In this document: positions 14,124 through 18,144 of the stretch, piece by piece | Position numbering within the stretch: the first letter of the stretch is position 1 | Layout: each line of letters starts with the position of its first letter | Source: Clostridiales bacterium UBA7011 | Lineage (GTDB): Bacteria; Bacillota; Clostridia; Oscillospirales; Butyricicoccaceae | Direction of reading: 5' to 3' | Assembly: GCA_002449635.1 (NCBI GenBank) | Contig: DJXF01000013.1 | Coordinates: 1 to 18,144 of the forward strand | Length of the DNA: 18,144 nucleotides | Program-made: the position numbers and the translations under genes | Notes under the pieces: model-generated | Databases searched by the model: none | What the model was told of the DNA's origin: nothing | Seen by the model: the letters and a program-made list of their open reading frames with translations, nothing else

Positions 14124-15461
14124 TTATTGCGCCCGGGACTCAGACAGTGCCAGCAATTTGGTGACGAGAACACAGGTCTGTGCGCGGGATGTCGTGCCCT
14201 TCGGCATAATCATTACCGGACTGGTCTTTGTCTCCTTGTTGCCCGACATAATGCCTTCCTCGAGCATAACCTGTACGGCAGTTTCTGCCCAGGAAGAGAC
14301 CTCACTGCGGTCTGCAAATGCAGGAACCTCAACCAGCTTCCTCGGCTCCAGCTTGAGTACATTGGTCTGGAACTGATACAGCATGACACAGGCTTCCTGA
14401 CGGGTGATGCTGTCGGCCGGTGCAAATATGCCATTGCCCTTGCCGCTCAACACGCCGTTCGCGCGAGCCCACTCAATACCTGCCGCAGACCACTTGCCTG
14501 CCGGCACGTCTCTGAACTGACTGATGTTTTTATACCGGCTGAGATCTGCGCCGGCTGTATTGGCGAGAATAACCGCAAACTGCTCACGGGTGACCGCATT
14601 GTTTGGCAGGAACGTCCAGACATTGCCGACGCCGCTGACAATTCCCTTCTGTGCCGCTCCATAGACATAGTCATAGTACCAGCTCGGCTTGACATCGGCA
14701 AAATGAATGACCGTCAGACTCATTGTCCGGAGGGATGTCCAGTCGGCCGGACGCACAATCGCAGGTGCTTCCGGAGTCCTGACGAGGCTGAAGTCGAGCT
14801 CTGCAGAATCTTCTCCTGTCGTGCGGTATGCTGCAATGACACCGTCATCGCTGTCCTGTCCGGCAGCGGTATATGTGCCGGCGACAAGCTCGATCGTGGA
14901 ATCCTCCGCAAAAACAGCATCATCCACGCCGGAAACATTGGCCTGGGAAATGAGTTTTGCGCCGGAACACAGAATACCCGCATCTCCCTTGGCCTGTACC
15001 GTCATATTCTGCAGGGTGACGGTCATCGGGGACGATGTATTGTCATCGCCGATATAGATGCCGCAGACATTTTCCCCACCGGCTGAAATTTTGCCGTTTT
15101 TCAGTGTGATGGAAACCTGTCCGGCCTTTTCGCCTGCACACAGTGCAAGTGCCTGCACCGGGTCGCCCGAACGGTTTTCCGTCAGGCTGTGTCCATTGAA
15201 GTCAATGGCAAAGGATTTGGCTGCTGCGCCGTCATAATACAGCTGCACGCCTGCCAAATTGCCCGCTGTTTCGTTTGTAATATTGCTCTGTACAACGATG
15301 GTCTGTCCGTTTTGAACCTTTTCCATCGCCTCCGACAGTGTCGCATAGCCTGTCGAACCGATTTTTGCAGCAAAATTGCCAGCAGAAGCGCTGCATACCA
15401 TACCGCAGAGCATCCCCGCAGCCAGCGTCACTGCCCCCAGCCGCTTGACATATTTGTTCAT
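14124..15461 (-). CDS. Secreted SLH-domain surface protein B (paralogue of A)
   Basis: An exported wall protein of 445 residues and the same plan as its neighbour: a signal peptide ending CSASA, then YATLSEAMEKVQNGQTIVVQ and a repetitive, probably beta-helical region to ~230, the shared IVRPADW joint near 237, and three SLH repeats (~253-300, ~315-365, ~380-440) with VTREQ, ITRQE and TSRAQ. Shared landmarks with A include IDLNGH/IDFNGH and DDAVYAQD/DDAVFAED, showing an old tandem duplication with much divergence. The start at 15461 is preferred over an upstream in-frame codon because gggaggggc lies about six bases ahead and the signal peptide then starts correctly. The N-terminal half may bind or present carbohydrate, but this is not shown by any motif I can name. 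Confidence 0.85.
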   Translation of the reverse strand: MNKYVKRLGAVTLAAGMLCGMVCSASAGNFAAKIGSTGYATLSEAMEKVQNGQTIVVQSNITNETAGNLAGVQLYYDGAAAKSFAIDFNGHSLTENRSGDPVQALALCAGEKAGQVSITLKNGKISAGGENVCGIYIGDDNTSSPMTVTLQNMTVQAKGDAGILCSGAKLISQANVSGVDDAVFAEDSTIELVAGTYTAAGQDSDDGVIAAYRTTGEDSAELDFSLVRTPEAPAIVRPADWTSLRTMSLTVIHFADVKPSWYYDYVYGAAQKGIVSGVGNVWTFLPNNAVTREQFAVILANTAGADLSRYKNISQFRDVPAGKWSAAGIEWARANGVLSGKGNGIFAPADSITRQEACVMLYQFQTNVLKLEPRKLVEVPAFADRSEVSSWAETAVQVMLEEGIMSGNKETKTSPVMIMPKGTTSRAQTCVLVTKLLALSESRAQ

Positions 15462-15533
15462 TGACTGCCCCTCCCAGAAGCGTGTGTCGGAAATTTGAAA
15501 CAAATCACGCATAATGCTTGTTCATTCTCATTC

Positions 15534-15562
15534 ATTCTATCACAGGCAGCCGGATATTTCAA
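15534..15562 (-). promoter_or_regulatory. Promoter of SLH gene B
   Basis: On the minus strand TTGAAA (15562-15557) and TAGAAT (15539-15534) have a 17-base spacer, with TGA just before the -10 box (extended -10). The leader is about 65 bases. Confidence 0.75.
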
Positions 15563-15606
15563 CCGTCATAGCCGTGCATGATGCAGCCTCGCAGAAAGAA
15601 AAAAAC

Positions 15607-15654
15607 ACAACCTCACTCCGCCTGAGATCACTGCCTCCCGCGAAATGAGGTTGT
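15607..15654 (-). terminator. Terminator after the HIT gene
   Basis: On the minus strand ACAACCTCA pairs perfectly with TGAGGTTGT around a 30-base loop that can fold further. It ends in gttttttctttc, 27 bases past the stop. Confidence 0.72.
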
Positions 15655-15681
15655 TTCCGGTTGTGCGACATGCGCGTCTGT

Positions 15682-16125
15682 TCAGTCCTTGGTAATATTC
15701 AGCTCAGCCTTCAGCTGTGCGATCATTTCCGCATACTCCTCATCAGACAGGAATACAGGCTGATCGTTGCCGATTGCAAACGAGCCGCCGAACTCAAATC
15801 CGCCCTCGTACTTCGGTACGATGTGGAAGTGCAGATGGGGCAGCTTATCGCCGTATGCGCCATAGTTGATCTTCGTGCAGCCCCACAGCTTTTTCACAGC
15901 CGCAGCGGCATCCGAAACATCATCCATATAGTCGTGACGCTGCTGTTCGGTCAGGTCAAACAGCTCCGCCTTGTGGTCATCGACAGCGACCACGCAGCGT
16001 CCCTTATGAGCCTGATCCTTGAACAGATACAGAACGCCTTCTCTCATCTTGCCGACACGCATCATCAGAGCCAGACGGCCCTCATGGTTCGGATCGCAGT
16101 AGAAGCAATCAGGTGCAGTAGCCAT
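15682..16125 (-). CDS. HIT-family nucleotide hydrolase/transferase
   Basis: A cytoplasmic histidine-triad protein of 147 residues; relatives hydrolyse AMP-amino acid or dinucleotide bonds. The triad HLHFHIVPK lies near residue 98, where the middle histidine is the usual nucleophile. The N-terminal FYCDPNH is the two-Cys/His-like start of many HIT proteins. The frame is open upstream, but ATG 16125 follows an aaggaga site by eight bases and begins MATAPDCFYC, so it is taken as the start. Its own promoter lies at 16178-16206, with a terminator at 15607-15654, so it is monocistronic, although read-through from the methyltransferase gene is possible because no terminator separates them. The substrate is not evident. 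Confidence 0.9.
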   Translation of the reverse strand: MATAPDCFYCDPNHEGRLALMMRVGKMREGVLYLFKDQAHKGRCVVAVDDHKAELFDLTEQQRHDYMDDVSDAAAAVKKLWGCTKINYGAYGDKLPHLHFHIVPKYEGGFEFGGSFAIGNDQPVFLSDEEYAEMIAQLKAELNITKD

Positions 16126-16177
16126 TGGTATCGTCTCCTTTTCCAACTATTCTTTTACAGTTTCTTTGGGTAATTTC

Positions 16178-16206
16178 AGTATACCGCAAACGCAGCGAAT
16201 TTTCCA
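16178..16206 (-). promoter_or_regulatory. Promoter of the HIT gene
   Basis: On the minus strand TGGAAA (16206-16201) and TATACT (16183-16178) are separated by 17 bases. It begins five bases after the stop of the upstream methyltransferase gene. Confidence 0.6.
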
Positions 16207-16211
16207 TACCC

Positions 16212-17315
16212 TCAGCCAAAAGTTACATAGAAATTTGTCTCCCATGCGGGGACGTAGGGATGATGGAGCATGCCGATGCGAACATCCGGGCAAAGCTCGT
16301 GCAGCAGCAGGGGCAGTTCATATAAATCCTCACTGCGATGATAGGCAGAAACAGCCATGCGCGGCCGCCAGCGGCGTATGGTCCCCCGTGCGCCGAGAAG
16401 CGCCTGCCGCTCTGCTCCCTCGACATCCAGCTTGAGCAGCGTACAGGGCGCGCCGTTCAGCACATGATCGACCGATTCAACCGGAACGGTGACGGTGTGT
16501 TTGTCATGTGAGACGGAATGCATGACGGGGATCAGCGCAGAATTGCGCCCGGCCTTTCCGCCGAACAGCAGCTCTCCCGGCTCACTCCAGGCGCCCGCCC
16601 GCAGCAGGCGAACGTGGTCCAGTCCTGCCTGTTCCGCATATTTTTTCAGCTTTTTGAATGTGCGCGCGTCCGGTTCGAGCGCGGTAACAGACGCGTACCT
16701 TCCGCCCGTATATGCGAGCAGCTCGCGGATGGTATCGCCGTTGTATGCGCCGAGATCGACAAAATGTTCGTCCTCCCGCGGCTGTAAATAACGGGAAAAC
16801 GCCGTTTCACGGCTGTCGGTATAGTCGCGCAGCCAGTGCAGCCTGCCGCTCAGCTTAAAATTGACCGTTGCGGCAAACACCTCGCGCGACCGCGCATCCG
16901 CAAGCAGCGCATAGGCGCGCAGCAGCTGCTCGCTGTGGGCCTGCACAAAGGCGTCATCAAACAGCGCGCCCTCTGCCACGGGCACATCGGGCGCATAGGT
17001 GGTATGCGTGCGGTCCAGCTCGTCAAACCGCGCGAGCACCTCGGGCCGGCTGGACGCAAAGGCAATGACAGCGACAAAGTCTCCCAGCTCCTCCTCCAGC
17101 TGTGCGCGCGTGCGCACGGGAAATCCGGCAAAGCTGTGTCCGCGCACAAATTCATCCGACGCAAAAATGCCCGCAACCGAAATGCCGCGCGCATGACATA
17201 CCCGCAGAATCTTTTCCGCGCCGTCTCCCATGCCGTACAGCGCAATCGGGCGTGTCTCCTGTGCCAGCGCATCCCAGACCGTCCGGGTTTCGGTGACAAA
17301 CGGGAGCGCGTTCAT
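16212..17315 (-). CDS. FkbM-family methyltransferase with N-terminal Rossmann-like domain
   Basis: A SAM-dependent methyltransferase of the FkbM group, which usually methylates sugars or other oxygen acceptors. From ATG 17315 it has 367 residues, longer than the ~200-residue core, because an N-terminal domain precedes it: IALYGMGDGAEKILRVC near residue 24 looks like a nucleotide-binding glycine loop, followed by VRTRAQLEEEL and VIAFASSRPEV. The methyltransferase part shows HFVDLGAYNGDT near 185 (SAM loop), TALEPDARTF, LKLDVEGAERQALLGA near 295 (the FkbM hallmark) and the closing AVSAYHRSEDLYELP. The ATG shares its last bases with the upstream stop (ATGA). A GTG at 17330 and an ATG at 17321 are alternatives. 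Pairing with an ArsC/Spx-like gene does not indicate a substrate. Polysaccharide modification is a guess from the family. Confidence 0.8.
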   Translation of the reverse strand: MNALPFVTETRTVWDALAQETRPIALYGMGDGAEKILRVCHARGISVAGIFASDEFVRGHSFAGFPVRTRAQLEEELGDFVAVIAFASSRPEVLARFDELDRTHTTYAPDVPVAEGALFDDAFVQAHSEQLLRAYALLADARSREVFAATVNFKLSGRLHWLRDYTDSRETAFSRYLQPREDEHFVDLGAYNGDTIRELLAYTGGRYASVTALEPDARTFKKLKKYAEQAGLDHVRLLRAGAWSEPGELLFGGKAGRNSALIPVMHSVSHDKHTVTVPVESVDHVLNGAPCTLLKLDVEGAERQALLGARGTIRRWRPRMAVSAYHRSEDLYELPLLLHELCPDVRIGMLHHPYVPAWETNFYVTFG

Positions 17316-17650
17316 TCCCATGTCTTCCACACATCCGGACAGAACCCGACGGTCGCCTTTCTGCCGTTGCGGACAATCGGCGTGCGCAGCAGTTTCGGAT
17401 TTTCCATCAGCTTTTCCAGCTTCGCCTCATCGGAAGCCAGATACGGCATCATTGCAGCATCCGGATCCTTGCATTTCGGGTCGAGCAGCGCCTCCAGACC
17501 GACCGCGCGGCATACCGAGGTCAGCTCCCCCCGGCTCATGCCATATTTCTGGACATCAACCGACTGCACTCTGATGCGCCGCTCCTTAAAATAACGCTCC
17601 GCTTTTTTGGTGTCGAAGCATTTGCTCTTTCCAAAAATCTGTATATTCAT
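17312..17650 (-). CDS. ArsC/Spx-family thioredoxin-fold protein
   Basis: A 112-residue cytoplasmic protein of the ArsC/Spx/YffB group. It opens MNIQIFGKSKCFDTKKAERY, with one cysteine in a KCFDT motif where ArsC has its catalytic cysteine and Spx a CXXC; the second cysteine is missing, so a Spx-type disulfide switch is not available. The C-terminal ENPKLLRTPIVRNGRKATVG supplies the cis-proline segment (RTPIV) and the family's basic patch. It may be a reductase using glutathione or a similar thiol, or a regulator; arsenate is not implied. The ATG at 17650 follows a ggagagg site. It heads a two-gene operon with the FkbM-type gene through a four-base overlap. Confidence 0.85.
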   Translation of the reverse strand: MNIQIFGKSKCFDTKKAERYFKERRIRVQSVDVQKYGMSRGELTSVCRAVGLEALLDPKCKDPDAAMMPYLASDEAKLEKLMENPKLLRTPIVRNGRKATVGFCPDVWKTWE

Positions 17651-17680
17651 AATGCCTCTCCTCTCCGGTTTCGTGCCCTT

Positions 17681-17709
17681 ATCTTACCACAGCGGCAAAA
17701 AAAACACAA
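17681..17709 (-). promoter_or_regulatory. Probable promoter of the ArsC/Spx-fkbM operon
   Basis: On the minus strand TAAGAT (17686-17681) is preceded by TGG (extended -10), and TTGTGT (17709-17704) lies 17 bases upstream. The -35 match is poor. Confidence 0.5.
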
Positions 17710-17814
17710 TGTTCCCACCAAATGCCGCCTATCTGGAGTGCGTGCGCGTGTCCGCCTTGTTAAAACTGCCGCACAAAAAGACAGAAAAATCCTATATTTT
17801 ATGAATCCTGTCCA

Positions 17815-17843
17815 TTGCATTTTGGGCGGCGGAACCGTATACT
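17815..17843 (+). promoter_or_regulatory. Promoter of the structured RNA region
   Basis: TTGCAT (17815-17820) and TATACT (17838-17843) are separated by exactly 17 bases, placing the transcription start near 17850. No open reading frame with a ribosome site follows before the terminator at 17961-17993. Confidence 0.6.
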
Positions 17844-17849
17844 ATAGCT

Positions 17850-18010
17850 GTACCAAGGGAAAAGGAAATCAAGCATCTGATCCCTTTTCCGGCTGTCAGC
17901 AGCCTGCCACCGCACAGTTTTCCCATTCTGTGCTTTCATATATCTCTCTCTTTACTGTATGGCGCGCCGAATCTCCTACCAAATCGGCGCGCCGCTTTTC
18001 TGTCTTTTTT
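17850..18010 (+). ncRNA. Candidate structured small RNA of ~160 nt (family unidentified)
   Basis: Between a promoter and a very strong terminator lies a run of well-formed hairpins and no gene. Hairpin 1 (17858-17890): GGAAAAGG with CCTTTTCC, extended inside by ATCA/TGAT. Hairpin 2 (17891-17904): GGCTG-TCAG-CAGCC, stacked directly on the first. Hairpin 3 (17912-17933): GCACAG with CTGTGC. Then an unpaired pyrimidine-rich stretch (tatctctctctttact) leads to the terminator stem. The unpaired ctctctc tract could pair with mRNA ribosome sites, an inference. I could not match it by eye to 6S RNA, SRP RNA, tmRNA, T-box or a common riboswitch. A riboswitch or leader for the gene at 18121 is the main alternative. 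Confidence 0.5.
17961..18010 (+). terminator. Strong intrinsic terminator of the structured RNA
   Basis: GGCGCGCCGA (17961-17970) pairs perfectly with TCGGCGCGCC (17984-17993) around a 13-base loop. It is followed by gcttttctgtctttttt, with six T at 18005-18010. Each arm contains GGCGCGCC, itself a palindrome. Confidence 0.88.
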
Positions 18011-18023
18011 CGGAGGTATGTGA

Positions 18024-18052
18024 TTGTAATTTCCGGTGGTTTATGTTATATT
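18024..18052 (+). promoter_or_regulatory. Promoter of the gene at the right edge
   Basis: TTGTAA (18024-18029) and TATATT (18047-18052) are separated by 17 bases, with TGT before the -10 box (extended -10). The predicted transcription start is near 18059, four bases ahead of a terminator-like hairpin. Confidence 0.6.
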
Positions 18053-18062
18053 ATTTTTGTAT

Positions 18063-18092
18063 GCGCCGCATATCGTTGCCGGCGCTTTTTTT
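18063..18092 (+). terminator. Terminator-like hairpin in the leader of the edge gene
   Basis: GCGCCG (18063-18068) pairs with CGGCGC (18080-18085), six G-C pairs with an 11-base loop, followed by seven T (18086-18092). It lies after the promoter and before the ribosome site, so it may be an attenuator, or a second terminator for transcription from upstream. Confidence 0.65.
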
Positions 18093-18120
18093 GAATGTGT
18101 TCTGATCGGAGGTTATTTTT

Positions 18121-18144
18121 TTGTCAGATCTGAAATCAGAAATT
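18121..18144 (+). CDS. Start of an unidentified gene (TTG start), cut by window edge
   Basis: A cggagg ribosome site (18107-18112) lies eight bases before TTG at 18121. From there the frame reads (M)SDLKSEI to the last base without a stop. The spacing is ideal and no ATG or GTG lies nearer, so a TTG start is the best reading. Eight codons are too few to name the product. Its leader contains a promoter and a terminator-like hairpin, so expression may be controlled by attenuation. Confidence 0.55.

Noticed and set aside
15607..15654. Inverted repeat as a mobile-element end
   Set aside because: Its position directly after the HIT gene and its T-rich tail fit a terminator fully.
16836..17594. 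252-codon plus-strand open frame opposite the fkbM-like and ArsC/Spx-like genes
   Set aside because: Antisense to two well-supported genes and without motifs.
17850..17935. Cobalamin riboswitch, because gtcag-cag-cctgcc resembles the B12 box
   Set aside because: The box is one base short, and the other conserved elements (the aagggaa-linked stems and the gccactg segment) are missing.
17961..17993. Restriction-site-like palindromes (GGCGCGCC twice) as a recombination site
   Set aside because: They are simply the two arms of a terminator stem.
17850..18010. 6S RNA
   Set aside because: 6S needs one long rod with a central bubble and paired ends; this region folds as separate local hairpins.
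18023..18094. Short hydrophobic leader peptide starting GTG at 18022 (24 codons)
   Set aside because: The ggagg before it is too close (three to four bases), and the frame overlaps the promoter and terminator elements.

Overview
The window looks like a chromosomal segment of an anaerobic Bacillota, most likely a Clostridia member near Oscillospiraceae/Butyricicoccaceae. The evidence is strong Shine-Dalgarno sites, consensus sigma-A promoters, U-tailed hairpin terminators, a DapL-type lysine pathway, a class 1B PyrK/PyrD pair, an LtaS-like sulfatase, a DUF951 protein and SLH-domain surface proteins, all in fairly GC-rich coding DNA. Genus is inference.

Layout. 1-2182 (+): the 3' part of pyrG overlaps dapL. 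2340-4187 (+): an LtaS-like membrane sulfatase with its own near-consensus promoter. 4188-4723: a decayed stretch with terminators facing each other, a possible IS end and an internally deleted old-yellow-enzyme-type gene. 4724-6535 (-): nitroreductase, radical SAM protein and an ArsR-type repressor, read in the order arsR, radical SAM, nitroreductase, OYE relic. This cassette has AT-richer intergenic DNA and may be acquired. 6655-7629 (-): uridine phosphorylase behind a DUF951 gene. 7767-8684 (+): a three-repeat S1-domain protein. 8894-9583 (+): a Bax-inhibitor-1 family membrane protein. 9770-12605 (+): the overlapping chain pyrK-pyrD-histidine phosphatase/GNAT fusion. 12669-15461 (-): two tandem paralogous secreted SLH proteins, each with its own promoter. 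15682-16125 (-): a HIT protein. 16212-17650 (-): an ArsC/Spx-like protein coupled to an FkbM-type methyltransferase. 17651-18120 (+): no protein gene, but a promoter, a run of hairpins and a strong terminator (likely a small structured RNA), then a second promoter and terminator in front of a gene that starts with TTG at 18121 and leaves the window.

How the genes work together. Pyrimidine metabolism recurs: CTP synthase, uridine phosphorylase and dihydroorotate dehydrogenase with its electron-transfer subunit. DapL supplies meso-diaminopimelate for lysine and peptidoglycan, and the LtaS-like enzyme and SLH proteins serve the envelope. The arsR cassette looks like a self-regulated redox or detoxification unit.

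I found no CRISPR array, prophage, intact transposase, rRNA or tRNA. Nothing here is clearly a new defence-type system. The best leads are the structured RNA plus attenuator-like leader at the right end, the phosphatase-acetyltransferase fusion translationally coupled to pyrD, and the leaderless arsR with half-sites shared by two upstream regions.
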